In this document: one piece after another, positions 1 to 7,889 of the stretch
How the letters are laid out: each line of letters opens with the position of its first letter
Position numbering within the stretch: the first letter of the stretch is position 1
From: an uncultured Eubacteriales bacterium
GTDB lineage: Bacteria; Bacillota; Clostridia; Christensenellales; Aristaeellaceae
Direction: 5' to 3'
Assembly (NCBI GenBank): GCA_902790525.1
Contig: CADASI010000001.1
Span: 33,647-97,646 of the forward strand
DNA length: 64,000 nucleotides
Translations under genes and position numbers: made by a program
Notes under the pieces: model-generated
Database searches by the model: none
What the model was told of the DNA's origin: nothing
Seen by the model: only the letters and a program-made list of their open reading frames with translations

Positions 1-834
1 CATGCAGTATTGCACGCCTTTGATGCGCTTGGGCGATATGGTTTTTCTGCGGATATCCTCCCCGTTAATGGGAAGGGCATAATTGGCGTTGATAAACTGT
101 CCAAGGAGCTGAACGCTGAAACTGTGCTTGTTTCTATCATGCTGGCCAATAATGAAATCGGCACAATTGAACCTGTTCAGGCACTGGCGGAAGCCGCGCA
201 CAAAAATGGCACGCTCTTTCACACCGATGCCGTGCAGGCTGTTGGGCATATCCCTATCGATGTGAAAGCTTTGGGTGTCGATTTACTATCTGCCTCCGCA
301 CACAAGTTCAATGGGCCGAAAGGCATTGGATTTCTTTATGTGCGAAACGGCGTTGTGTTGGAACCGCTTATTCATGGTGGCGGGCAGGAAAACGGCATCC
401 GCGCGGGAACTGAGAATGTCGCGGGAATCGTCGGCATGGCGGTGGCATTGCGGGAACATATCGATCATATGGATGAAGAATGTAAGCATCTTCATATACT
501 TCAGAAAGTGCTTGTTGATGCACTGCGCGCTGCAGATTTGGACTTTATCGTCAATGGTTCAAGCAATCGAATACCCGGCAATATCAGTCTGTCCTTCGCC
601 AATGTGAGCGGCGAAATGTTGTTGCATCGTCTTGATCTTATGGGTATTTCCGTTGCAACTGGCAGCGCATGTAACTCGAAGGAAGCGGAGGTTTCACATG
701 TTATCAGGGCAATCGGTGTTCCTCCGGAATATGCACTTGGTACCATCCGTATATCCTTTGGACCAGAGAATACCGTTGAGGATGCAGATAAAGTTGCGCT
801 GTGTCTAAGGAAGATCATATGTAGGGATCAATGA
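1..834 (+). CDS. Cysteine desulfurase (NifS/IscS family), 5' end cut by window
   Basis: PLP-dependent enzyme that removes sulfur from cysteine to give alanine and an enzyme-bound persulfide for Fe-S clusters or tRNA thiolation; cytosolic. The fragment (277 residues) holds the second half of the fold. The PLP-binding lysine lies in SASAHKFNGPKG (about residue 102 of the fragment), the motif FHTDAVQAVG precedes it, and the sulfur-accepting cysteine lies in TGSACNSKE (codon 670-672). The C-terminus looks complete. It is less GC-rich than the phage genes that follow and is followed by a strong hairpin, so I read it as host DNA flanking the prophage. Which paralogue it is cannot be decided from this fragment. 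Confidence 0.93.
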   Translation, partial: HAVLHAFDALGRYGFSADILPVNGKGIIGVDKLSKELNAETVLVSIMLANNEIGTIEPVQALAEAAHKNGTLFHTDAVQAVGHIPIDVKALGVDLLSASAHKFNGPKGIGFLYVRNGVVLEPLIHGGGQENGIRAGTENVAGIVGMAVALREHIDHMDEECKHLHILQKVLVDALRAADLDFIVNGSSNRIPGNISLSFANVSGEMLLHRLDLMGISVATGSACNSKEAEVSHVIRAIGVPPEYALGTIRISFGPENTVEDADKVALCLRKIICRDQ

Positions 835-867
835 TACTGGAACGGGAATAGAAGAGTACCATTATGA

Positions 868-895
868 ATGCCGCGTAGGAATACCTGCGCGGCAT
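868..895. terminator. 12-bp hairpin between convergent genes
   Basis: ATGCCGCG plus TAGG pairs with CCTG plus CGCGGCAT across an AATA loop (12 pairs, one T-G). It lies between the desulfurase stop and the convergent minus-strand gene. There is no long T tract, so it is either a weak bidirectional terminator or a boundary hairpin. Confidence 0.6.
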
Positions 896-921
896 ATACT
901 ATGATTGCGTTAGTTTCAATG

Positions 922-1419
922 TTAAGCTGCATCAAACGCAATTTCCCAGATTCTGCGGATGTTTTCGTCGTCACTCTTGGCAGCCTCACCATAATTAGTG
1001 TGGGATTGCCTTCTGCCGTCTGTCGTGAATTGCATTTCCCCTATGGCGGTAGTGTTTCTGTTGCTCCGTTCTACGTTAAAAACGCGGATGTCAGCATAGC
1101 CTGCCGGGGTGTCATGGTAAGTAATTGCCAGATGAGTACTGGCCATACGTGCACGGACATCTGTGGCGGGAAGGGTGATGTAGATCATGGATTCCGCACC
1201 ATCGCGGATGCGCCTGCATTTGAAATCATCCGGGGTGAAGCGGTTCGTCCTCCCGCCGGGCCAGCCTTTGTTGTAAAGCGAGGTCATGGCCAGGTATGAT
1301 CCGTTAAGGATCAAATCAATTACTTCGCGCTTGGCCCGGTGGATTAGCAAGGGTATCCGGATAAAATCCATTTCATAACGGTATTCCCAATCAATTATCC
1401 TGTTCATATCATTTCTCAT
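922..1419 (-). CDS. Hypothetical phage protein
   Basis: 165-residue protein I do not recognise. The start is the ATG of MRNDMNRIIDW, which has GGAGG eight bases upstream; a longer ORF would include that ribosome site. The middle is rich in arginine (GGRTNRFTPDDFKCRRIRDG) and there is no membrane segment or signal peptide. It is the last gene of the leftward lysogeny block, next to a 47-codon ORF and a SLOG protein. Its position next to the host border makes it a candidate accessory gene of the lysogen, but that is only inference. Confidence 0.6.
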   Translation of the reverse strand: MRNDMNRIIDWEYRYEMDFIRIPLLIHRAKREVIDLILNGSYLAMTSLYNKGWPGGRTNRFTPDDFKCRRIRDGAESMIYITLPATDVRARMASTHLAITYHDTPAGYADIRVFNVERSNRNTTAIGEMQFTTDGRRQSHTNYGEAAKSDDENIRRIWEIAFDAA

Positions 1420-1453
1420 CGTCAGGTCCTCCATGCTTGTATGTTCGTTTACA

Positions 1454-1597
1454 CTATGCTGATATGGGAGTTGCCGGTTCGATTAGTTCTTCAATGTACT
1501 CATAGTACTCGCTTGCGGTCGGGAAGAACATCTTTCTGCCGTCTGGCAAAAGGCCAATAAAGCCCTGGCCGGTCGTATAGCCATACGGTTTGAACAT
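1454..1597 (-). CDS. Small hypothetical protein (47 aa)
   Basis: Short ORF beginning MFKPYGYTTGQGFIGLLPDG and ending in EPATPISA. A GGAGGAGG ribosome site lies about ten bases upstream of its ATG, unusually strong for a spurious ORF. The protein is rich in Gly, Tyr and Glu with a YYEYIEELIE stretch. It sits between the SLOG protein and the 165-residue protein in the same leftward block and is probably co-transcribed. No function can be assigned. Confidence 0.6.
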   Translation of the reverse strand: MFKPYGYTTGQGFIGLLPDGRKMFFPTASEYYEYIEELIEPATPISA

Positions 1598-1634
1598 AAT
1601 TCTCAGCCTCCTCCCCATCGTTGTCGGTTTCTGC

Positions 1635-2174
1635 TTATGCTGCGCATGCCATTGGCATTATGATTCTGACGGGTACATCCATCTCATGGGCATAATCCAC
1701 GGTCATAGCGGTTCCACCCGGCAGCCCGCCATATGCCGCCAGAAGGAGATCTGCGTTGTCTACCATATAGCGATTGCGCCGGAACAGGCAGGCACGGGTG
1801 AATTCATGGCTGATTACGGTTATCATATCGGCCTCATCGAAAAGGCGCGTATGGCGGGCCTGGTACTCAGGTGTCCATTTGGCCGCTTGGGTGTCGAAGG
1901 GTGAAACCATTTCCAGGATGATCCAGGGATAATCGTGCTTCAAATCCAACACTGCTTCGGCGGCAAACATATCCATGCCCAGGGCTCCGCCGCTGATGAA
2001 ATGGGCGTATCCCTGCCCAATCAGGCCCTCTATGGTATCCCGAAGACGTGCTTTGAATACGATACAACGCGGATCGGATTCGTTGAATCCGAATGGCATC
2101 TTCTGAGGGCGATGGCCGGTGAAGGCGCAGCGCTTATAGGAGGGATGCGCTCTCCTGCGGATTTCGTTCTTCAT
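1635..2174 (-). CDS. YpsA/DUF1273-like SLOG-family protein
   Basis: 179 residues of a Rossmann-like SLOG domain. Near the N-terminus is CAFTGHRPQKMPFG, followed by the glycine-rich ligand loop HFISGGALGMDMFAAE (about residues 57-72). Later come WTPEYQARHTRL and LLAAYGGLPGGTA. SLOG proteins bind nucleotides or nucleotide-derived ligands (DprA, YpsA and TIR/SIR2-associated families); phage and ICE copies are common but their role is poorly known. The start overlaps the stop of the 77-residue upstream gene by four bases, so the two are probably translationally coupled. Confidence 0.85.
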   Translation of the reverse strand: MKNEIRRRAHPSYKRCAFTGHRPQKMPFGFNESDPRCIVFKARLRDTIEGLIGQGYAHFISGGALGMDMFAAEAVLDLKHDYPWIILEMVSPFDTQAAKWTPEYQARHTRLFDEADMITVISHEFTRACLFRRNRYMVDNADLLLAAYGGLPGGTAMTVDYAHEMDVPVRIIMPMACAA

Positions 2175-2404
2175 GCCGTCACCTTCTTCATGCTGGAAAT
2201 GTCGATCCGCTCAAGATCGAGCCTCTCCTTTTCACGGCGTCCGATGAAGTCGTGATAAAAGCCATCTTCGTCATAATACCCGGTGACGGAAGCACAAATC
2301 TGAATACCGGGGTCACTCTCAATGGTGACGGTCACATGGCGGATATAGCCAAGGGAGTCCACCATGTCCATCTCGCGGGTTACTGTCCTTTTCTTCATCT
2401 TCAT
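2171..2404 (-). CDS. Hypothetical protein (77 aa)
   Basis: Small soluble protein starting MKMKKRTVTREMDMVDSLGY, with a central region GYYDEDGFYHDFIGRREKER. AGGAGG lies upstream of the start. No family is recognised. It is packed between the LexA-like protein and the SLOG gene, overlapping the latter by four bases. Confidence 0.65.
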   Translation of the reverse strand: MKMKKRTVTREMDMVDSLGYIRHVTVTIESDPGIQICASVTGYYDEDGFYHDFIGRREKERLDLERIDISSMKKVTA

Positions 2405-2414
2405 AACCTCCTAT

Positions 2415-2816
2415 CTATTCGCTTTCAATGCTGCAGCCGACAACGCTGCCAATTGATCCCTTTAGCTGGCTTGCGTCCAATACACCACAAAGCTGAAAAT
2501 CCATGTTGCCGGTTCGGTTCGACTCCACGGCACAATCCAGGAAAAGGACGCCGCCGTCTGCGATCTCAACGCGCAGGCGCTGTGTGGAATTGCACGGCAG
2601 CACAATGTGGCGGTTGGTAGATAGCGCCCTGGGGTGCTTGGCCTTCATGTCCAGGCGGCCCTCGGCTTCGAGGCGCTTTACATAATCATGAACGGTGGAT
2701 ACCGATCTTACGCCCGTGGCCTGCTGGATATCCCGATAGCTGGGCGCGAATCCATTCTGATCCGCATATGCGCAGACATAGGCCAGAATGCGGGATTTCA
2801 ATTCCTCGTTCGCCAA
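2415..2816 (-). CDS. LexA-type winged-helix DNA-binding protein without peptidase domain
   Basis: 133 residues starting from a TTG that has AAAGGAG eight bases upstream; the in-frame upstream extension carries that ribosome site itself. The N-terminal 65 residues match the LexA DNA-binding domain: ILAYVCAYADQNGFAPSYRD, then IQQATGVRSVSTVHDYVKRL, then EGRLDMKAKHPRAL. LexA would continue into an S24 peptidase with Ser and Lys; here the C-terminal half (about 70 residues, with LDCAVESNRTGN) has no such motif. It may therefore bind SOS-type operators without being cleavable. It sits beside an S24 repressor and a Y-family polymerase, which fits an SOS-linked circuit. Confidence 0.75.
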   Translation of the reverse strand: MANEELKSRILAYVCAYADQNGFAPSYRDIQQATGVRSVSTVHDYVKRLEAEGRLDMKAKHPRALSTNRHIVLPCNSTQRLRVEIADGGVLFLDCAVESNRTGNMDFQLCGVLDASQLKGSIGSVVGCSIESE

Positions 2817-2821
2817 TCCGA

Positions 2822-3103
2822 TCACTCCTTTCGTTCGACGAACCATCGTCCTGGATTTTTGTTCCCATAATCGGTGCTGTGCTCAAAAAACAAATAGGTT
2901 TCGTGGCCGCCGACCATGATGGTATACCGATCCCCCTGGCCGCCGGCACGCTCAGCGTGTGCGGGGCGAACGGCCTTTACGCGGTCAATCTCGTACTTCA
3001 TGCCGTCCTCCCAGGTGAGCGTTCTGGGGTACATCTGCCCGTTGGTATCGAAATCCACGGATACATCTACATAGACCTTCAATGATCGTGAACGCGTTGC
3101 CAT
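2822..3103 (-). CDS. Conserved hypothetical protein of the Y-polymerase locus
   Basis: 93 residues; ATG chosen because GGAGG lies eight bases upstream. It contains KVYVDVSVDFDTNGQMYPRT, WEDGMKYEIDRVKAVRPA and GDRYTIMVGGHETYLFFEHS, and ends NPGRWFVERKE. I recognise this arrangement (beta-rich, WEDG...YEIDRV...GGQG.RYT) as a small protein often found beside UmuC/DinB-like polymerases and LexA-like proteins in Bacillota. Its biochemical role is unknown to me. Confidence 0.7.
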   Translation of the reverse strand: MATRSRSLKVYVDVSVDFDTNGQMYPRTLTWEDGMKYEIDRVKAVRPAHAERAGGQGDRYTIMVGGHETYLFFEHSTDYGNKNPGRWFVERKE

Positions 3104-3186
3104 CGCCAAATCCTCCGAAAAAGGGTATAGGAAATAACGCCGGATGGGTGTCCGGTTTTGAAATTATGTTTTAATGTCGGGTGGGT

Positions 3187-4041
3187 TTAGATTTTGCCGT
3201 CGCGCTGCAGCTCGTCGAGGATGGCAGATTCTTCGCGCGTCGGGCGATGGGCTGCGGTTACCTTGCCTAATACGCGGCCAACGATCCGGACATTATCGCC
3301 GGTGGTGAATCTCCGGAAAGGATAGGCGGCCTCGTTGTGGGAATATACGCCGTTCTCCCGGTATTCCTTGACAAATCCTTCGCCGTTGATTACGAATATG
3401 CCGATCTCGCCAGGTTCGAGGGTTTCGGTGTGCTCGATCAGCAGATCGTCGCCGGGATGGAATGTCGGTTCCATACTGTCGCCGGTTACGGTGATGATCT
3501 CGTCGGCGCGCTCGCTTATCTCGTCGCGGCGGATGAATTCATCTTCGCCGTCCACGGAATCGCCGAGGACGTTGATCGATCCGGCTGCGGCCATGTTGTC
3601 GTTGTGGAAGATGGAGAGGAACATCTCGCGGCAATGGCGGCGCATCTCGGCGTCCGCCGCGTTGAGCAGATGATCGGTGAGGGCGTTTACGGTAGCCTGG
3701 TCGCGGGGATCGAGCAGGGTATAGTTGTGCATGTGCTCGCGCTGCTCGGGAGTCAGGTCATCCATTGCGGTATGAACGCCGAAGAATTCTGAGATGGAGA
3801 TGCCGAGGGCGGCACACAGATCCGGAATGATATTCATGTCCGGGCGTGTCCGGCCTACCTCCCAATTGCTCACATAATTCTTGCTCGTGGACAGGATGGC
3901 GGCCAGGTCCGGCTGGGACAATCCCATCTTGATCCGATTGGCACGGATGACCTCCCCATAGGTCGCGCGATTGAAGGCTGCGGTCTGATCCGCTTTTGCC
4001 TTCGCAATGCTTATGATATTCGTGTCCTTGGATGATGCCAT
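3187..4041 (-). CDS. HTH-S24 prophage repressor (LexA/CI-like, self-cleaving)
   Basis: 284 residues starting at the ATG with GGAGG seven bases upstream. An XRE HTH (about residues 29-84) includes GLSQPDLAAILSTSKNYVSN and EVGRTRPDMN. The C-terminal half is an S24/LexA peptidase with nucleophile Ser189 in GDSMEPTF and general base Lys225 in EGFVKEY. An Ala-Gly pair at 153-154 is a plausible self-cleavage site. Family knowledge: RecA filaments trigger autocleavage, giving SOS induction. It is transcribed leftward from a consensus promoter at 4072-4100, beside paired TCGAACA/TGTTCGA sites, opposite the Y-family polymerase. It is the best candidate for the lysogeny master repressor. Confidence 0.92.
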   Translation of the reverse strand: MASSKDTNIISIAKAKADQTAAFNRATYGEVIRANRIKMGLSQPDLAAILSTSKNYVSNWEVGRTRPDMNIIPDLCAALGISISEFFGVHTAMDDLTPEQREHMHNYTLLDPRDQATVNALTDHLLNAADAEMRRHCREMFLSIFHNDNMAAAGSINVLGDSVDGEDEFIRRDEISERADEIITVTGDSMEPTFHPGDDLLIEHTETLEPGEIGIFVINGEGFVKEYRENGVYSHNEAAYPFRRFTTGDNVRIVGRVLGKVTAAHRPTREESAILDELQRDGKI

Positions 4042-4071
4042 ACCAACGCCTCCAATCATCTTTACGTGGGT

Positions 4072-4100
4072 ATTATAGCATTAAAATCTGAGGCTGTAAA
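4072..4100 (-). promoter_or_regulatory. Repressor promoter
   Basis: Read on the minus strand: -35 TTTACA (4100-4095), 17-bp spacer, extended -10 TGC-TATAAT (4077-4072). The spacer end TTTAATGCTATA is also found in the divergent rightward promoter at 4228-4239. Confidence 0.8.
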
Positions 4101-4115
4101 GACCATTTGGGCGGG

Positions 4116-4210
4116 TCGAACACGATTTTACAGCTTGTTCGAGTACAATTTAGACCTGAAATTTCGTGCAAATTTATTTTTCAATTTCGAAAGCGTGTTC
4201 GACATGTCGA
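4116..4210. promoter_or_regulatory. Operator region: TCGAACA/TGTTCGA sites and a palindrome
   Basis: TCGAACA at 4116-4122 and TGTTCGA at 4136-4142 form an inverted pair 20 bp centre to centre. A third TGTTCGA lies at 4196-4202 and merges into the perfect palindrome TCGACATGTCGA (4199-4210), which ends two bases before the rightward -35. Spacing and position between two divergent promoters fit binding by the S24 repressor and/or the LexA-like protein. Confidence 0.65.
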
Positions 4211-4211
4211 T

Positions 4212-4240
4212 TTGCAGGCCTTAGAATTTAATGCTATACT
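4212..4240 (+). promoter_or_regulatory. Rightward early promoter
   Basis: -35-like TTGCAG (4212-4217), 17-bp spacer, extended -10 TGC-TATACT (4235-4240). It sits next to the TCGACATGTCGA palindrome and reads into the Y-family polymerase gene about 50 bp downstream. Confidence 0.75.
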
Positions 4241-4290
4241 CTATGGCACCGATACGGAGTGGTCCGAAAACCATGCCTGGGGAGGCGCGA

Positions 4291-5532
4291 ATGATGGGAC
4301 GTGTGATTCTTCATTCCGATCTTAATTGTTTCTATGCCTCGGCAGAGATCAATGAGAATCCGGAGCTGCGCGGGAAGAAGGTCGCCGTGTGTGGCTCTAC
4401 GGAGAATCGCCATGGGATCGTGCTGACGGCATCCTACCCGGCCAAGCGCGCCGGGGTCAGGACGGGGATGGCAAATTGGGAGGCCATGCAGGCCTGTCCG
4501 GATCTGATCGTCGTCTCGCCTCATTACGATCTCTACCTTAAATACTCCCGGCTGGTGCGTCGGATTTATCGGCGGTACTGTACGGACATTGAGCCGTTCG
4601 GGATGGACGAGAATTGGCTGTTCATCGACGGCATCTATGATGTGGAAAGGGACGGGCTGGAAATCGCGGAGGAAATCCGGGAGGCGGTGAAGGAGGAAAT
4701 CGGGCTTACCGTTTCCATCGGGGTCAGCTTCAATAAGATATTTGCGAAGCTCGGCTCGGACATGAAGAAGCCGGACGCGGTGACGGTGATCTCGCAGAAC
4801 AATTTCCGGGATAAGATCTGGCCGCTGGCGGCGTCGGAGCTGCTGTATGTTGGCCCGGCCACGACGCGGAAGCTGCGGATGCTGTCAGTGAATACCATTG
4901 GGGATCTGGCGAAATGTGCGCCGGATATCCTCCGGGCGAAGCTGGGGAAAAACGGTCTGATGCTTTGGACGTTTGCCAATGGCTGGGACTGTTCGCCGGT
5001 CATGCCTGCCGATTATACCGTCCCGGTGAAATCCGTGGGGCATGGCACGACATGCGTCCGGGATTTGGATACGGATTATGAGGTCTGGCAGGTGCTGTAT
5101 GAATTGGCGCAGGACGTGGGCCATCGGCTCCGGGAATACGGATTGACGGCGAAGGGGGTCCAGCTCACGGTGCGGGACAAGGACTTGGATTGGCGGCAGT
5201 ACCAGCATCCGCTTCATTATCCTACGCAAAGCCCGCTGGAAATCGCGCTGGCAGGATTTGCGCTGTTCCGGGAAATGTACCACTGGGAGAAACCGGTGCG
5301 GGCGTTGACGATCCGGGGAATCAACATGGGCGCATCTTGCGATCCTGTCCAGATTGATATGTTCAACGACTACAGGCTGCGCGAGAGGCGGCGGGCTCTG
5401 GATGATGCCATCGATGAGATCCGGCGGCGCTGGGGCTATACCGCTATCAGGCCCGCTTCGCTCATGGGCCATATGCTGCTGGCGACGGACAAATGCGAGA
5501 CAGTGCCGATGCCCGGTCTCATGTACCGCTGA
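4291..5532 (+). CDS. Y-family DNA polymerase (DinB/UmuC-like)
   Basis: 413 residues. Translesion polymerase of the phage/Gram-positive UmuC-DinB group. Metal-binding motifs are intact: Asp10 in HSDLNCFYAS, and Asp106-Glu107 in PFGMDENWLFID. The finger region (ASYPAKRAGVRTGM), the palm motif SIGVSFNKIFAKLGSDMKKP, helix-hairpin-helix residues (LYVGPATTRKLRML) and a little-finger domain follow. The start is one of two adjacent ATGs after GGGGAGG. It is the first gene of the rightward operon, under the TCGACATGTCGA/TGTTCGA-marked promoter, so SOS-type control is likely. It could act in mutagenic repair after induction. Confidence 0.92.
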   Translation: MMGRVILHSDLNCFYASAEINENPELRGKKVAVCGSTENRHGIVLTASYPAKRAGVRTGMANWEAMQACPDLIVVSPHYDLYLKYSRLVRRIYRRYCTDIEPFGMDENWLFIDGIYDVERDGLEIAEEIREAVKEEIGLTVSIGVSFNKIFAKLGSDMKKPDAVTVISQNNFRDKIWPLAASELLYVGPATTRKLRMLSVNTIGDLAKCAPDILRAKLGKNGLMLWTFANGWDCSPVMPADYTVPVKSVGHGTTCVRDLDTDYEVWQVLYELAQDVGHRLREYGLTAKGVQLTVRDKDLDWRQYQHPLHYPTQSPLEIALAGFALFREMYHWEKPVRALTIRGINMGASCDPVQIDMFNDYRLRERRRALDDAIDEIRRRWGYTAIRPASLMGHMLLATDKCETVPMPGLMYR

Positions 5533-5624
5533 TGATTATGCTGCTTCCCCTGGCTGTCATGACGGGCGTGGCTGCCGGGGCTAAGGATACCCGGATACGA
5601 AGGAAAATGGATTGGAGGAAAAAG

Positions 5625-5828
5625 ATGGAGGGAAAAATGGATCGTGATATGTTTCTGGCTTACTGCTGCCGGTGCGGGTACAGGATCAGCAAATCCGCGC
5701 CGGGGACGAAATCGCAATTGGTCTGTCCGCGCTGCGGTTCCGAATTGGAGGTTCGGGTGGACGGAAAGGCCGTCATGGTGACGGTGCTGAACATGAAGGA
5801 ACCACGGGCAGCGGTGACAGCCCGATAA
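5625..5828 (+). CDS. Small zinc-ribbon protein
   Basis: 67 residues from an ATG with GGAGG six bases upstream. Two CxxC knuckles, YCCRCGYR and VCPRCGSE, form a zinc ribbon; the rest is a short beta-rich tail (VDGKAVMVTVLNMK). The frame is open upstream to an ATG at 5532 that overlaps the polymerase stop (TGATG). That longer version would add a hydrophobic N-terminus (MIMLLPLAVMTGVAAGA), but it lacks a ribosome site, so I prefer the short form. The role is unknown; it probably belongs to the same operon as the polymerase. Confidence 0.6.
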   Translation: MEGKMDRDMFLAYCCRCGYRISKSAPGTKSQLVCPRCGSELEVRVDGKAVMVTVLNMKEPRAAVTAR

Positions 5829-5941
5829 AATAGGAATATCCGCAGGTGGCGGATGGCGTCGGATTTGGCTATGAATCATCAGGGACGCGATGCCGTACTG
5901 TAAGGTTTGTCGACGTATTGGAGCCAGGATTCGCTGGCAGG

Positions 5942-6021
5942 AATCCGGCAAACAGGTTTCCCCGATCCTGGGGCGAGGTCTATCCTTGTCCGGATCGGCA
6001 GGCCTGTTTGCCGGATTTTTA
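5942..6021 (+). terminator. Long-armed hairpin followed by T tract
   Basis: A perfect 15-bp inverted repeat (5942-5956, AATCCGGCAAACAGG; 6003-6017, CCTGTTTGCCGGATT) encloses a 46-base loop that contains its own CCCC/GGGG stem and CCGGATC elements. T residues follow the distal arm. It reads as a terminator of the polymerase operon, though the large structured loop could also make it an attenuator or small RNA. Confidence 0.65.
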
Positions 6022-6034
6022 TTACATGAATTTC

Positions 6035-6061
6035 TAAACATGAAAAAAACCTGCATGTTTA
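6035..6061. promoter_or_regulatory. 8-bp inverted repeat upstream of wHTH gene
   Basis: TAAACATG (6035-6042) and CATGTTTA (6054-6061) with an 11-base spacer, about 45 bp before the GTG start of the wHTH protein. Candidate operator; it could also be a small hairpin. Confidence 0.4.
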
Positions 6062-6104
6062 ACCGTTAGGCTGAAAACATGGAGCGAAGAAAGGGGGTGA
6101 GAGT

Positions 6105-6422
6105 GTGAGGCCAAGTGAACGCAGACAGGCGATTTGGGAGGCCCTGCGGCTGCGGCGGCAGGATACTGCCGAGAACCTTGCGCGGGAATTTGGTGTCAGC
6201 GTCAGGACAATACTCAACGACGTTGTTGAACTCACACTCCACTACCCGATTGAGACAGTTCGCGGACGCTATGGCGGAGGAATCAAACTGCCGGATTGGT
6301 ACCAGCCGACACGAAGAAGCCTTTGTCCAGAACAAATCCGAGCCCTAAAGAGGCTGGCCTCCTTGGCAGATGGCGATGATTTGTGTGCGCTCAACAGTAT
6401 TCTCGATCAATTCGCTCCATAG
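6105..6422 (+). CDS. Winged-helix (HTH_11/DeoR-like) DNA-binding protein
   Basis: 105 residues from a GTG start with AAAGGGGGTG just upstream. The first 60 residues form a DeoR/HTH_11-type wHTH: RRQAIWEALRLRRQDTAENL then AREFGVSVRTILNDVVEL, with a wing region VRGRYGGGIKLPDWY. The remaining helical tail (CPEQIRALKRLASLADGDDL) has no effector domain. It sits between a terminator-like hairpin and the SNF2 helicase, so it may control the replication operon. Target unknown. Confidence 0.75.
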   Translation: MRPSERRQAIWEALRLRRQDTAENLAREFGVSVRTILNDVVELTLHYPIETVRGRYGGGIKLPDWYQPTRRSLCPEQIRALKRLASLADGDDLCALNSILDQFAP

Positions 6423-6444
6423 TACGACCTATTGGAGGGCAACG

Positions 6445-7872
6445 ATGGGCTACAACAATACTCATTCCTTTGAATTGGCGATCAGGGCGGCGCCCTTTGA
6501 ACATCAGCGGCAGGCGGCGGCTTTCGCTTTGAATTGCCTTCAGCGTGGTGGCGGGGCTGCGTTGCTGATGGAGATGGGCACGGGCAAGACGCTGACGTCC
6601 ATTGGCATCGTCGGCAGGCTGCGCATGGAGGGCATGATCTCCCGGCTCCTGATTGTCGCTCCGCTTTCCATCCTCGGCGTGTGGCGGGATGAATTCGACA
6701 AGTTTGCCGGATACGACTACTGCCTGACGGTGTTGGAGGGCACGGCAGCCAAGAAGGTGGATACGATCAGGCACATGACAGGCCGGAGCCTGCAGGTACT
6801 GGTGATCAATTACGAGTCTGCCTGGCGGATGGAAAAGGAACTGGCCGGATGGCGGCCCGACATGATCATCTGCGACGAGGGGCACAAGATCAAGACCCAC
6901 AACATCGCGGCGAGCAAGGCCATGCACCGGTTGGGTGCAAAAGCAAAGTATCGCCTGCTGCTGACCGGCACCATCATCACGAACAAGCCCGTCGACGTTT
7001 TTTCGCAATACAAGTTCTGCGACCCGACGGTCTTCGGGAACTCGTTCTACCAGTTCCGGAACCGCTATTTCGATATGGTGGGCTTCGGCGGGTATACGCC
7101 GGTGATGAAGCGGTCCATGGAATCAGAATTCATGGAGCGGCTGCACAGCATCGCGTTCCGGGCAACCAAGGCCGAATGCCTGGACCTGCCGGATTTTACT
7201 GACATCGTGCAGCGGGTCGATCTGGAGCCGCAGGCAATGCGGATATACCGAAATCTCGTCCGGGACAGCTACGCGGAACTGGCGGAGGGCACGGTTACGG
7301 TGACCAACGTCCTGACACAGCTGTTGCGGCTGTCGCAGCTGACGGGTGGATTCATTGGAGGGGATGGCGATGAGGGCACGACACAGGTATCGGAGGCGAA
7401 GATGGAGGCGCTGGGTGACCTGGTGGATAGCGCGGTGGCAGATGGCCGGAAAATCGTCGTGATTGCCCGGTTCGTGCCGGAGATACACGCCATCGGGAAA
7501 ATGCTCGAAAAGAAGGGCATACGGTTCGCGCAGGTCTCCGGAGAAATCAAGGACAGGAGTGACCAGATCGTGTTGTTCCAGAAAGATTCGGAGGTACCGG
7601 TGTTCATCGGGCAGATCTCGACAGCGGGCCTGGGGATCACGCTGACGGCGGCAACGCTCATGGTGTTCTATTCGCTGGATTACTCCATGAGCAATTATGA
7701 GCAGACCCGCGCCCGCATCCATCGCGCGGGCCAGAAGAACGAATGCACCTACATCCATCTGGTCGCCCGGGGGACGGTGGATGAAAAGGTGATGAAGGCG
7801 CTTCGGGACAAGGCGAATCTGGCGAAGGCGCTGGTGGATGATTACCGGGCCGGGATGAATCCCTTCAACTGA
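6445..7872 (+). CDS. SNF2/DEAD-like phage helicase
   Basis: 475 residues from the ATG after GGAGG. Superfamily 2 translocase: FEHQRQAAAF (Q-like motif), Walker A MGTGKT (residues 44-49), Walker B ICDEGHKIK (about 142-150), motif III LLTGTII, and motif VI QTRARIHRAGQ (about 418-428). The C-terminal helicase domain starts at about residue 320. These phage SNF2 proteins usually sit with a family-A polymerase and a primase-helicase, as here, and probably act in replication or recombination. The next gene starts 17 bp downstream. Confidence 0.93.
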   Translation: MGYNNTHSFELAIRAAPFEHQRQAAAFALNCLQRGGGAALLMEMGTGKTLTSIGIVGRLRMEGMISRLLIVAPLSILGVWRDEFDKFAGYDYCLTVLEGTAAKKVDTIRHMTGRSLQVLVINYESAWRMEKELAGWRPDMIICDEGHKIKTHNIAASKAMHRLGAKAKYRLLLTGTIITNKPVDVFSQYKFCDPTVFGNSFYQFRNRYFDMVGFGGYTPVMKRSMESEFMERLHSIAFRATKAECLDLPDFTDIVQRVDLEPQAMRIYRNLVRDSYAELAEGTVTVTNVLTQLLRLSQLTGGFIGGDGDEGTTQVSEAKMEALGDLVDSAVADGRKIVVIARFVPEIHAIGKMLEKKGIRFAQVSGEIKDRSDQIVLFQKDSEVPVFIGQISTAGLGITLTAATLMVFYSLDYSMSNYEQTRARIHRAGQKNECTYIHLVARGTVDEKVMKALRDKANLAKALVDDYRAGMNPFN

Positions 7873-7889
7873 AACTCAGGAGGTATGAA

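Noticed and set aside
1-834. Cysteine desulfurase as DndA-like partner of the phage PP-loop ATPase
   Set aside because: It lies outside the prophage, about 18 kb away, with lower GC; no DndB/D/E homologues are visible.
5532-5828. Longer zinc-ribbon protein with N-terminal membrane segment
   Set aside because: No ribosome site at the TGATG start, while the shorter start has GGAGG at good distance; kept as a note only.
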